Source: JBCCEV01 sp039030125
GTDB lineage: Bacteria > Pseudomonadota > Gammaproteobacteria > Ga0077536
Direction of reading: 5' to 3'
Length of the DNA stretch: 12,724 nucleotides
Assembly (NCBI GenBank): GCA_039030125.1
Contig: JBCCEV010000124.1
Span: 1-12,724, forward strand
Of this stretch, positions 1-7,344 are shown piece after piece. A program made the position numbers and the translations under genes. The notes beneath the pieces are model-generated. The model made no database searches. It was not told where the DNA came from and saw only the letters and a list, made by a program, of their open reading frames with translations. Every line of letters starts with the position of its first letter. Within the stretch, counting starts at the first letter, position 1.

Positions 1-576
1 ATGCAAAGCAGTAACGACCGATGGATCATAGACCTCGTTCGCCACCAGCAATGCGGCGAGGATCAACGCCAAGAAGAACAGGGGTTGAACAATGGGTTCT
101 GCGAGCTGGCCCAACACCACCCGGTGAAGGCCCTGAAGGATGGCTTGGTTGACGCGCACGAGACTGACCAAGGGCAGCATCAGCAGTGCAATTAGAAAAG
201 GTCCTAGTAGATCCGATGGGAACCCGACAAGTTGCGCCAGGCCCCAGGCGCTGGCTGCGGTGAGCGTGGATGCCACCAAAACGCTCCGTGAGGCCCATCG
301 GATCTGTCCATGTACCAGTGCGAATTGCTGGTTGCTTAGGTAAGCGGCAATGTTGCGCACCAACATTCGAGTCAGTCCCAGACCCGCGACAATTCCAAGT
401 ATCGTGGTCCAGCTCAGCGCGTAGGCGTATGCGCCATAACCAGCCGCCCCCAAGGTTCGGGTCAGCAGAATACTCACTGCAAAGAGCAAGGCCGTGCTCA
501 CCGCGCTGATGATCAAACCGCCGGCGCTGCCCTCGATAAGAATGCGGCGCAAGGAACGATTTGCGGTGTGGTTCAC
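1..576 (-). CDS. Polysaccharide flippase (Wzx/MATE-like), N-terminal part, cut by the left window edge
   Basis: An open frame of 192 codons runs from a GTG at 576 to base 1 without a stop, so the gene continues beyond the window. It is a membrane protein of the oligosaccharide flippase (MOP superfamily) type, which moves lipid-linked sugar units across the inner membrane. About five hydrophobic segments are visible, near residues 17-39, 44-66, 90-110, 117-137 and 160-182. The motif LLTRTLGAAGYGAYAYALSW (about 38-57) is the usual flippase pattern of a short LGAxGYG turn after helix 1, and a GLGLTRMLVRNIA stretch follows. The start is chosen because an in-frame TAG lies only 10-12 bases upstream and no ATG lies between them. 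No clear ribosome-binding site is visible. A second, full-length flippase lies at 5192-6691 on the other strand. The family call is firm; the exact start is less so. Confidence 0.85.
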   Translation of the reverse strand, partial: MNHTANRSLRRILIEGSAGGLIISAVSTALLFAVSILLTRTLGAAGYGAYAYALSWTTILGIVAGLGLTRMLVRNIAAYLSNQQFALVHGQIRWASRSVLVASTLTAASAWGLAQLVGFPSDLLGPFLIALLMLPLVSLVRVNQAILQGLHRVVLGQLAEPIVQPLFFLALILAALLVANEVYDPSVVTALH

Positions 577-585
577 GGGTTTGAG

Positions 586-666
586 CTATCGCACTTGGCG
601 TTCGAAGGCCGTGGCCGATTGTGAAAATCGCGGGTTAAAGCGTGGTCTCCACCGCGTGCTCATCAT
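586..666 (-). other. 26-codon upstream ORF in frame with the flippase
   Basis: ATG-ATG at 666-661 opens a short frame that closes at TAG (588-586). Its peptide begins MMSTRWRPRF and ends AFERQVR. It is in the same frame as the flippase, which restarts at GTG 576 after three codons (CTC AAA CCC). It could be chance, a leader peptide, or the original N-terminus of the flippase interrupted by a nonsense change. The peptide is basic and has no membrane segment, and flippases do not need such an extension, so chance or a leader is more likely than a broken gene. Confidence 0.2.
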
Positions 667-693
667 CAGCATTGTCAGTGAATTAGCGATCTT

Positions 694-744
694 AAAAACG
701 CTGAGCTTCCAATGGCGTCGGCAAACGTGTGCAAGGCCTCAGCG
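694..744 (-). terminator. Possible rho-independent terminator after the family 4 glycosyltransferase
   Basis: On the minus strand CGCTGAG (744-738) can pair with CTCAGCG (705-699), giving a perfect 7-base-pair stem. The TGA stop codon lies inside the left arm. Five T residues (698-694) follow the right arm directly. The loop is long (32 bases), which weakens the case. If real, it would separate the glycosyltransferase from the flippase at the left edge, which would then need its own promoter in the remaining 117 bases. I see no convincing -35/-10 pair there. Confidence 0.35.
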
Positions 745-1857
745 CGCCGCGGTATCCCAGAGTAACTTCATGGTTTGGCGCGCCGTAGTTTGCCAACTGA
801 ATTGCTTGGCCCGGTCCAGACCTTTCACTCGCATATCCTGCCAAAGCGCTGAGTCGAAGGCCATTTTCTTCATGCCTTGGTAGAGCGCATCCTCTGAAGT
901 ATCGCCCGTGATCAGCGCCGCATCAGCGGCAATCTCGGAGAGGCTACCTAATCCGGTTGTAACCACTGGCGTTCCACAGGCCATTGCCTCGACGACGGGA
1001 AATCCAAATCCCTCGGCGTCGGACGCCGGGAATACAAAGAAACTTGCCGCGCTATACAGCGCCGGTAACGCTTTTAGGTCAGCATAGGGGATGTAGGTCA
1101 CTTGTTTTGCGATCCCCATCGTGGCTGCCAGCGTCGGAATATCGAGTCCAAGATAATCAGGTCCAACCAAAACGAGTCTGTCTTGATCGGGCAACTCGGC
1201 GGCGAGTCTTGCGTAGGCACCCAACAAATTAGGGATGTAGTGGCGCGCTGCCATTTTCCCAACGAAGAGAATGTAGGGAGAGCCATCCAAGCCCCAGCGC
1301 TCAAGGACCTTGGTCCGAGCCTCAGGTGAATCGACAGGACGAAACGCCTCATTCGGCGCCAAATAGGTCACCGTAAGCTTATCTTCGGGCACCCGGTAGG
1401 TTTTGATCATCCGCTGTTTTACGGCCTGTGAATTTACCAAGACATGATCCGCGACTTTTGTGCTCTGCCGATACAGGGCTTCATAGGCCTGCGCGCGCCA
1501 CCACTGAAAGCTGGGAAACTTGTTATCCGCCGGCCCGTGGTTGGTGACCACCGCGCGGCCGCGATAGCCCACGGGGAGGGTGTAAGACGGGCCAAATAAT
1601 ACATCGATGTCTTCAGATTCGCGCGTCAACCAGACACTTTCCCACAATGGATCAGGAATTTGCGGGCCGATGATCTTTTGCGTGTATTGATCAACTGGGA
1701 AATCGAGACGCTCTTGCTCTAACGCCTTGTTGGTGAATAGCGTTATCCGGTCGAACGGAACATCGACGCGGGACCATTCTTTGAGGATGGATTCGATGTA
1801 GCGACCAACGCCGGTAAAGGTACGGGTAAGGCGAACAACGTTGATACCCAGATGCAT
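739..1857 (-). CDS. Glycosyltransferase family 4 (GT-B fold)
   Basis: A cytoplasmic or membrane-associated retaining glycosyltransferase that adds a sugar from a nucleotide-sugar donor to the growing repeat unit; donor and acceptor cannot be read from sequence. The 372-residue length is normal for the family. The N-terminal half has the acceptor-side glycine loop FTGVGRY (14-20). The C-terminal half has ILFVGKMAARHYIPNLLGAY (about 196-215), a variant of the usual FVGxxxPRKN strand. The hallmark EGFGFPVVEAMACGTPVVTT lies at 282-301, where E282 and E290 form the conserved E-x7-E donor-binding pair. Translation starts at ATG 1857, 11 bases after the stop of the ADC-like gene, so co-transcription is likely. 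The start has no strong Shine-Dalgarno sequence. Confidence 0.93.
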   Translation of the reverse strand: MHLGINVVRLTRTFTGVGRYIESILKEWSRVDVPFDRITLFTNKALEQERLDFPVDQYTQKIIGPQIPDPLWESVWLTRESEDIDVLFGPSYTLPVGYRGRAVVTNHGPADNKFPSFQWWRAQAYEALYRQSTKVADHVLVNSQAVKQRMIKTYRVPEDKLTVTYLAPNEAFRPVDSPEARTKVLERWGLDGSPYILFVGKMAARHYIPNLLGAYARLAAELPDQDRLVLVGPDYLGLDIPTLAATMGIAKQVTYIPYADLKALPALYSAASFFVFPASDAEGFGFPVVEAMACGTPVVTTGLGSLSEIAADAALITGDTSEDALYQGMKKMAFDSALWQDMRVKGLDRAKQFSWQTTARQTMKLLWDTAAR

Positions 1858-1868
1858 GAGGCGAGTCG

Positions 1869-2618
1869 TTACGCCGAGATTTTTCTCGCGCCGCCGCTCT
1901 CTGCTGGGATCTCAAGATCGACTTTGAATCGCACCGGTAAAAGCTGAATATCGCAAACCGCTTGGGTACCAGAGACCGGGGTAGTTGGCATGGCCCATGG
2001 ATCACCAAGCTGCTCCCCCTCGAAAACGCTGAGCTCGGGGGTTCCGCGCATCACTTTTTTGAAATCGTAACCGGCTTCGAATTGAGCGAGCACTGTCTGA
2101 TCTTCGATGGTGCAAACATTTAAAGGCGGCGAATACTTAACGGCTGCCCCCGCGCCAACGATCGGAATCATGTTGGTGATTGCGTGCGTCAACAGCGGTG
2201 CTTGCGCGTCGCCAATTTGCAGCGTCGCACGATCATAGTACTCCCGGATTGCAACCTCGGCATGCTGCACACTGAACCCATAGTTATTGCTCAGAAATTC
2301 CGCTGCTTTGGGGTTGTTGCAAAACGCGCCGTAGATCAAATGGCGAGGTTTGATTCCGGTACGACAGGCGAGCCCCAGGTAGGCAAATTCAAACGCTCCG
2401 AATGTGCTGTCGGGTGCGTTCCAACCGGTGACGCCAAGGACCGCCGGAACGCTGGGGTGGAGGCTTGCCGGCAAACGCTCCCGAGCCACCGCCATGGGTA
2501 GTTCGTAAAGTGAGTAGATAACGGAGACATCATTGAGGATCAGATCATCACCGTGACTTACGCACAGCGGATCGCCTGAAAAATCGTGGGCGCCCCGTTC
2601 GCCGTAAAGAAGCTCCAT
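1869..2618 (-). CDS. Acetoacetate decarboxylase-like fold protein lacking the lysine pair
   Basis: A soluble protein of 249 residues. The order of blocks resembles the acetoacetate decarboxylase (ADC) superfamily: LPASLHPSVPAV (49-60) matches the N-terminal LPxxL region, GAFEFAYLGLACRTG (74-88) matches the Y-E strand, and NNYGFSVQHAEVAIREY (111-127) matches the region where true decarboxylases read GRExxGFPKKL. At that place the adjacent lysines, one of which forms the Schiff base, are V117 and Q118. Classical acetoacetate decarboxylation is therefore unlikely; a binding, hydratase or aldolase-like role is possible. It starts at ATG 2618, 11 bases after the LLM stop, with TAAGG about 9 bases upstream serving as ribosome-binding site and stop context. 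Family assignment comes from motif order only and is moderate; function is unknown. Confidence 0.62.
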   Translation of the reverse strand: MELLYGERGAHDFSGDPLCVSHGDDLILNDVSVIYSLYELPMAVARERLPASLHPSVPAVLGVTGWNAPDSTFGAFEFAYLGLACRTGIKPRHLIYGAFCNNPKAAEFLSNNYGFSVQHAEVAIREYYDRATLQIGDAQAPLLTHAITNMIPIVGAGAAVKYSPPLNVCTIEDQTVLAQFEAGYDFKKVMRGTPELSVFEGEQLGDPWAMPTTPVSGTQAVCDIQLLPVRFKVDLEIPAESGGARKISA

Positions 2619-2629
2619 AGTTTCGGGCC

Positions 2630-3730
2630 TTAGGCGGCGACGACCTTAGCGTCGCGATCAAAATGGGGCATCACCTCCTTGGTGAACAATTTAAGGGAAT
2701 CAAGCACGTCCTGTTGCGCCAAGTGTTCACGGGCCTGCACCATAAAAATGAGCTGATCGACGCCCGCTTCTTCCCAGCGCTTAATGGTGTTCACCAAGTG
2801 CTGGGGATCGCCGAAACATAAACCGCTCGCCGGTGGTTTTTTGCTGTCCCCAGGTGCATTGGGATCGGGGCGCAGTGAGCCGAGCAGGCCGAGGGCGGAA
2901 TAATTGCTCGCTGGGTAGGCCTCCGATATCTCGACCGTTTGTCCCGCCATATAACCAAAAGTCTGGATGAGTTCTTTACCTTTCTTATCCGCGTAGGTGT
3001 CGTCGGCATGGCAGTACATCCAATTTGCGACGGCGATCTGGTCATTGACGAAGGCGCCCACGGGTTCGGCCTTGGCAACCCGCCGACGATATTCTTGGAA
3101 TCGAGGAATGTTGCGATCGATGTCGGCAATACTGAGGATCAAGGCGCCCATGCCGCGGTCGGCGGCGTCGAATTCTGTCCCCGGCGCGGTGACCGCGACC
3201 CACATCGGCGGATGAGGCTCCTGCAGCGGTTTGGGTAAAATATTGCGCTCCGGCATGGAGAAATAGGTACCAGAGTAGGAGAAGCGTTCTTCGGTCCACA
3301 TACCCGGGATCACGCGCACGTACTCATCCCAGCTTTTCTTCGTGTTGTCGACATCAGCGTTAAAGCCGCCCAACTCGTTCCAGGTCGACGAACGGCCGGT
3401 GCCGAATTCCACTCGGCCATTTGAAATAAGATCGAGGAATGCTGCTTTCTCCGCCCACCGGATCGGTGAATGCATGGCGGGAACGCAGGTGCCAATCCCG
3501 AAACCCAAACGAACGTTCTTGGTTGCCCGCGCGACGGCGGTCAAGAACATATCTGGACAACTGGAATGGCTGTACTCTTCCAAGAAGTGGTGTTCAACGC
3601 ACCAGATACTGTGGAAACCGAGTTCGTCGGCAAGCGTTGCCTGCTCGATCGCGTTTTCATAAACCGCCGCCTGATTCTCTGCGGTGAAGGGGCGGGGCGT
3701 CGACAGTTCGTAGAACAGTCCGAATTTCAT
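2630..3730 (-). CDS. LLM class flavin-dependent oxidoreductase (luciferase-like)
   Basis: A soluble TIM-barrel flavoenzyme of 366 residues, a normal length for the bacterial luciferase-like family. Members use FMNH2 or F420 to oxidise or hydroxylate small organic substrates. Visible family blocks are MKFGLFYEL (1-9), SIWCVEHHF (41-49, strand 2 with the EHHF signature), a strand-3 block LGFGIGT (75-81), SNGRVEFGTGR (103-113, matching DGRxxxGxGRG) and KPLQEPHPPMWVA (167-179). A C-terminal helix region GVDQLIFMVQ contributes to the barrel end. Translation starts at ATG 3730, with AGAGAG about 7 bases upstream. It lies 48 bases downstream of the aminotransferase and 11 bases before the ADC-like gene. 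Cofactor (FMN or F420) and substrate cannot be decided here. Such an enzyme is uncommon in polysaccharide loci and suggests tailoring of a non-sugar substituent. Confidence 0.92.
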   Translation of the reverse strand: MKFGLFYELSTPRPFTAENQAAVYENAIEQATLADELGFHSIWCVEHHFLEEYSHSSCPDMFLTAVARATKNVRLGFGIGTCVPAMHSPIRWAEKAAFLDLISNGRVEFGTGRSSTWNELGGFNADVDNTKKSWDEYVRVIPGMWTEERFSYSGTYFSMPERNILPKPLQEPHPPMWVAVTAPGTEFDAADRGMGALILSIADIDRNIPRFQEYRRRVAKAEPVGAFVNDQIAVANWMYCHADDTYADKKGKELIQTFGYMAGQTVEISEAYPASNYSALGLLGSLRPDPNAPGDSKKPPASGLCFGDPQHLVNTIKRWEEAGVDQLIFMVQAREHLAQQDVLDSLKLFTKEVMPHFDRDAKVVAA

Positions 3731-3778
3731 GGTGGTGCTCTCTAATTTTCTTACGGAATTTTACTCGATACTGGATGC

Positions 3779-5095
3779 TTAGTTGCGGGCGCGATTTACT
3801 GGTTTGACGGGTCGCCCTTCCAGATAACCGTCGATGCCGCTGTCTAAGGCCTGGGCATAAACCGCTAATGCTTGATCAACGATTTCTAGCGTTTTGTCGA
3901 TATCGTCAGGCTGGTGGGCATAGCTCACGATAAAGCTTGGGGCCATTAGCCCTCGTCTCAGACATTCCTGCAAGAACAACGTGCGAAATGGCTGAGATGG
4001 ATTCTTATCCTCGTCGTTGGTACCGAAAAACAGGCAACAGTCGCGACCGAAAACGGTGAAATGCCCTGGCAATCGGTGGTCGTTAATGAGGCCTTCAACA
4101 CCACGACGCAGACGTCGCCCAACCGCGCTGAGATGACCAATTACATCTTCGCGCTGATAAACGGCCATTGTCGCCATAGCGGCGGCGAGGCCAACGGTTT
4201 CAGCGCCGTAAGTTGTGGAGAGCAAGAACACTCGATCACGTTCGTGATGCAAACCGCCCAATTCCATGATGTCGCGTGCGCCGGCTAAAGCCGAGAAAGC
4301 AAAACCGTTTGCGATGGCTTTTCCAAAACAAGACAGATGCGGCGTAACGCCGTACATGGCTTGGGCGCCGCCATTGTGCCAGCGAAATCCCGTTACGATT
4401 TCATCAAAAACTAACAACGTGCCGTGACGTTCGCACAGCGCCTTGACCTCGGCGAGAAAATTATTTTGCGGTTGTTCTAATCGCTCAGGTTCCATCACGA
4501 CACAGGCAATAGCTTGGGAATGGCGAGCAAAAAGCGCCTCGAGACTGGCGAGATCGTTGTAGGAAAAACTGACCGTTAAATTTTTGGTCGCCTGGGGGAT
4601 CCCGGCATCGGTTTGCGTGGTGCTGATAAACCAATCATCCACCGAGAAAAATGGGTGTTGCTGGCAAAGCGCAACCATTTCGCGGCCAGTGTAAGCACGC
4701 GCGAGTTTCACCGCGGCGGTGGTCGTGTCCGAGCCGTTGCGCGCGAATTTCACCATGTCAGCGGTGCTGACCATACTCAAGAAGCGCTCGGCACACTCGA
4801 GCTCCAAGGTGTTCGGGCGGCCAAAGTTACAACCCAGTGGTAGCTGCTCGGCAATCGCCCGGATGACATCAGGGTACGCATGACCCAAGGTCACCGAGCG
4901 CAGGCCCATGCTGTATTCAATGAACTCATTATCATCGACATCCCAAACCCGACACCCTTCGCCGCGCGTGACATAGGGCGCCATTCCTTGCGGAAATTGA
5001 TCGTCGCCCCGCGCGTAGGTATGCGCACCGCCGGGGATCAGCTCATGAAAGCGGGGGCCGATTTCTTGAGACTTTTCGAAACGTCTTTGTGTCAT
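3779..5095 (-). CDS. Class III PLP aminotransferase, glutamate-1-semialdehyde aminomutase type
   Basis: A 438-residue fold-type I PLP enzyme. The opening IPGGAHTYARGDDQFP (20-35) resembles glutamate-1-semialdehyde aminomutase relatives. NGSDTT (120-125) is the phosphate-binding loop, and VFDEIVTGFR (229-238) carries D231, which pairs with the pyridine nitrogen. SCFGKAIANGF (255-265) carries K259, the expected Schiff-base lysine, so the enzyme looks active. True HemL homologues make 5-aminolevulinate, but relatives inside polysaccharide and natural-product loci usually transfer amino groups to other substrates, which I infer here from context. It starts at ATG 5095 with no obvious Shine-Dalgarno sequence. 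It is the first gene of the leftward block and faces the plus-strand flippase across 96 bases. A C-terminal tail of about 20 residues (GYLEGRPVKPVNRARN) extends beyond the core fold. Confidence 0.9.
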   Translation of the reverse strand: MTQRRFEKSQEIGPRFHELIPGGAHTYARGDDQFPQGMAPYVTRGEGCRVWDVDDNEFIEYSMGLRSVTLGHAYPDVIRAIAEQLPLGCNFGRPNTLELECAERFLSMVSTADMVKFARNGSDTTTAAVKLARAYTGREMVALCQQHPFFSVDDWFISTTQTDAGIPQATKNLTVSFSYNDLASLEALFARHSQAIACVVMEPERLEQPQNNFLAEVKALCERHGTLLVFDEIVTGFRWHNGGAQAMYGVTPHLSCFGKAIANGFAFSALAGARDIMELGGLHHERDRVFLLSTTYGAETVGLAAAMATMAVYQREDVIGHLSAVGRRLRRGVEGLINDHRLPGHFTVFGRDCCLFFGTNDEDKNPSQPFRTLFLQECLRRGLMAPSFIVSYAHQPDDIDKTLEIVDQALAVYAQALDSGIDGYLEGRPVKPVNRARN

Positions 5096-5104
5096 TGTGT
5101 TAAA

Positions 5105-5131
5105 GCGCGACGCTGATGATCGTCGTCGCGC
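5105..5131. repeat. Inverted repeat, 8-base arms
   Basis: GCGCGACG (5105-5112) and CGTCGCGC (5124-5131) are perfect reverse complements around an 11-base loop. There is no T-run on either side, so a terminator is unlikely. It begins 10 bases from the aminotransferase ATG and would sit in that gene's leader or promoter. Confidence 0.6.
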
Positions 5132-5134
5132 GGT

Positions 5135-5147
5135 AGCATACTATGCT
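5135..5147. repeat. Short palindrome AGCATA-C-TATGCT, possible operator
   Basis: Perfect 6-base arms surround a single central base, midway between the two divergent start codons. This AT-rich dyad in a GC-rich setting is the shape of a dimeric regulator site. A site of this length can arise by chance, so the regulatory role is inference. Confidence 0.4.
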
Positions 5148-5191
5148 GCAGCGGCCCGCCTAAACCGTCGGGCTGGGTGGAAGTCGAGACA

Positions 5192-6691
5192 ATGAACAAC
5201 ATCAATCAGGAAATTGCCAGAGGCGCGGCCTGGGTGTTGCTATTCAAGGTTTTCGAGCGTGGCCTGGGCTTGATCAGTTTCGCGATACTGGCGCGGCTGT
5301 TGACGCCGGCGGATTTTGGGATCGTCGCGCTCGCGATGACGACGATCGGCGCTCTCAAGATATTCACGCACTTTAGCTTCGATGTCGCGCTTATTCAGAA
5401 CCAACAGGCCGCTGATGCGCACTATCATACGGCCTGGACGCTGAATTTCATTTTATTTTCGGTGATTGCACTCGCGGTCGCCGGCTTAAGCGAACCGCTG
5501 GCCGATTTCTATGATGAACCTGGATTGAAGCCGTTATTTTTAGTGCTAGCGATCGTGCCGTTCATACAGGCGGCAGAAAATATCCGCGTTATCGATTTTC
5601 GCAAGCACATGCGCTTCGATTTGGATTTTCGCTACCGTTTAGCGCATAAGCTTGGCGGCTTCTGTGTCACCATTCCCCTTGCCTTTATCACCCGCAGCTA
5701 TTGGGCATTGGCGAGCGGAATCATTGCCGCGCATCTGACATCGCTCATCACCGGCTACTGGTTGAAGCCCGTGGCACCCCGCTTTGGGCTGGCAAAGTTC
5801 CGGGAGATGCTGAGTTTTACCAAATGGATTTTTGGCGCCAATATCCTTTACTTCCTAAGACAGCGAGCCTCAGCGTTCATTATTGGAAAGTTTTCTGGAA
5901 TGACGGGAGTGGGTTTATTTTCGAATGCCTACGAGCTCTCGGAGATGGCGACCACCGAGTTGGTTGCGCCGATCAACCGTGCAGTCTTACCCGCGCAATC
6001 TAAAATCGCTCAGAAAAGTGACGAACTGCGCACCAACTACCTGCAGGTGAGCGGTATTTTGGCGGCGCTGTCTATTCCCGTCGGGGTTGGTCTGGCGGCC
6101 GTTGCCGAGCCTGCAATCCTCGTTGTGATGGGCCCCACCTGGGTGGACGCAATCCCGTTGCTCGCGATCATGGCGCCCGCCGGGGCACTTGGATTTATTG
6201 AATCAAATACCGGTACCACCTGCATGGCCGCCGGCCGGCCGGACGTGCTGTTTAAGCTCTATTTGTTTTTCGCGACACTGCTTTTGGGATTGGTTGGGCT
6301 GTTCTCACAATGGTGGGGAGTGATAGGAGCGGCGTGGGGTGTGCTCGCCGCGGTATTAATCAACACGCCCATCTACGCCGCTGCAATCTTAAAGGTGATC
6401 GGCTTGCCGCTAAGCGCTTTACTCAATGTCATCTGGCGCCCGGCAATTGCCGCGGCGCTTATGTACGCCAGCGTCGCGGTAACGCTTGGGCAGATGCTAG
6501 TGCCCGTGGACACAGCGACCGCTTTGCTGCCTTTAGGTGTCGGTGTCCTGGTCGGTGTCTTCGTCTATTTCGCGTCCTTAACCGCACTTTGGCATTTCGC
6601 TGGCCGCCCAGCAGGCGCTGAGCAGCTATTGCTTGCGCAGTGGCAGGAACAGCTTGTCCCGCGCTTGAAACAACGTATGGCAAGAGGCTAG
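5192..6691 (+). CDS. Lipopolysaccharide/oligosaccharide flippase (WzxC type)
   Basis: An integral inner-membrane protein of 499 residues that exports undecaprenyl-linked oligosaccharide. The N-terminus (INQEIARGAAWVLLFKVFER) and the block ARLLTPADFGIVALAMT (about 34-50) are typical of the WzxC/polysaccharide synthesis family. Many hydrophobic segments are visible along the whole length, consistent with 12-14 helices, and the C-terminus is basic (PRLKQRMARG). The frame is also open from a GTG at 5177, but ATG 5192 is preferred because GGAAG (5179-5183) lies 8 bases before it. It is the only plus-strand gene, transcribed opposite to everything around it. Its TAG stop shares four bases (CTAG, 6688-6691) with the stop of the facing deacetylase gene. 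The opposite orientation suggests a separate expression unit or a later insertion. Confidence 0.93.
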   Translation: MNNINQEIARGAAWVLLFKVFERGLGLISFAILARLLTPADFGIVALAMTTIGALKIFTHFSFDVALIQNQQAADAHYHTAWTLNFILFSVIALAVAGLSEPLADFYDEPGLKPLFLVLAIVPFIQAAENIRVIDFRKHMRFDLDFRYRLAHKLGGFCVTIPLAFITRSYWALASGIIAAHLTSLITGYWLKPVAPRFGLAKFREMLSFTKWIFGANILYFLRQRASAFIIGKFSGMTGVGLFSNAYELSEMATTELVAPINRAVLPAQSKIAQKSDELRTNYLQVSGILAALSIPVGVGLAAVAEPAILVVMGPTWVDAIPLLAIMAPAGALGFIESNTGTTCMAAGRPDVLFKLYLFFATLLLGLVGLFSQWWGVIGAAWGVLAAVLINTPIYAAAILKVIGLPLSALLNVIWRPAIAAALMYASVAVTLGQMLVPVDTATALLPLGVGVLVGVFVYFASLTALWHFAGRPAGAEQLLLAQWQEQLVPRLKQRMARG

Positions 6692-7335
6692 GTGATGATT
6701 GTTTTGGCGCCGTGAAAGGCCTCGGCAAAACCGCTATCGGAGCGACATTCCACGCCGCGGATCGCCATCAAACCTTTAAAGGTATCCGCCTTGAACCAGG
6801 TTTTGCTTTGTTGGCTTGCAAAATGAGTAGATAAAACGTCGAGCTTTTTCTCTACGAGTTCAAGGCTCAGCGGAATGTAGGTATTGGGCGGATCTAAGCC
6901 GCCATCAAACTTTGGTATCTCCATTTCCAGAATCGGGTGATTGCGAAAAGTCTGCCAAGTGAGCTCGCCAATCATGCGGTGATCTTGATGCAGATCGCGG
7001 CGGTAGTGGGTGATCACTAGGTCTGGAGAATAGCGCGCACCCAGCGCCGCGAAATACTCTTTTATTTCGAGCCCGCAATAAGGTAGGCGCCCGTCAGGGA
7101 AACTCTGCAGATTGAGGTTCCACGAGCCCGCGCCGCTCAGTAGCTCTCGCGCGGCGTTCTGAGACTCGTTACCGCGCTGTTCATCGCTACATAGGATTTC
7201 GATATCGATATGGAGATCCGATCGCCTTTCGATGAAATGCAGGAGAGCCCCGCCACAGCCGATCTCAACGTCGTCGCAATGCGCCGCGAGGCACAGGATT
7301 GAGGGTTGTTCTTCAGAAAATTCAAACGCGAGCAC
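6688..7335 (-). CDS. PIG-L/LmbE family deacetylase
   Basis: A soluble zinc-dependent N-deacetylase-like protein of 215 residues. Family members remove acetyl groups from GlcNAc-type sugars or related amides. The first metal motif is AHCDDVEIGCGG (18-29), a variant of AHPDDE in which H19 and D22 are the expected zinc ligands and the usual proline is cysteine. The second motif is LHQDHR (115-120), where H119 is the third ligand. All three are present, so catalysis is plausible. The start is GTG 7335; an in-frame TAG closes the frame shortly upstream and no ATG is available. It begins 9 bases after the cytidylyltransferase stop and is the last gene of the right-hand operon, overlapping the flippase tail to tail. 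In this context it probably deacetylates a nucleotide sugar or glycan intermediate; the substrate is unknown. Confidence 0.9.
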   Translation of the reverse strand: MLAFEFSEEQPSILCLAAHCDDVEIGCGGALLHFIERRSDLHIDIEILCSDEQRGNESQNAARELLSGAGSWNLNLQSFPDGRLPYCGLEIKEYFAALGARYSPDLVITHYRRDLHQDHRMIGELTWQTFRNHPILEMEIPKFDGGLDPPNTYIPLSLELVEKKLDVLSTHFASQQSKTWFKADTFKGLMAIRGVECRSDSGFAEAFHGAKTIIT

Positions 7336-7344
7336 AATGCACCA

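Larger units (their letters stand above)
5096..5191. promoter_or_regulatory. Divergent intergenic region between aminotransferase and flippase
   Basis: This is the only place in the window where two genes diverge, so it should hold promoters for both directions. No pair of good -35/-10 boxes is obvious on either strand; TATGCT (5142-5147, both strands because of a palindrome) is the closest -10-like hexamer. The region contains three consecutive inverted repeats: 8-base arms at 5105-5112/5124-5131, 6-base arms at 5135-5140/5142-5147, and 5-base arms GCCCG/CGGGC at 5154-5158/5169-5173. They could act as operator sites or as structure in the 5' leader of the flippase transcript. Confidence 0.5.

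Noticed and set aside
1..298. Short open frames on both strands at the left edge
   Set aside because: The minus-strand frame starting with GTG at 576 encodes a clear flippase through this whole stretch, so the others are shadows.
494..883. Plus-strand open frame of 129 codons
   Set aside because: It is antisense to the flippase start and the glycosyltransferase end, and its product has no recognisable motif.
3731..3778. Internal promoter with TAAAAT as -10 before the LLM gene
   Set aside because: The hexamer resembles a -10 box, but the sequence at the right distance upstream (GCAACT) is a poor -35, and the AT-rich gap alone is not enough.
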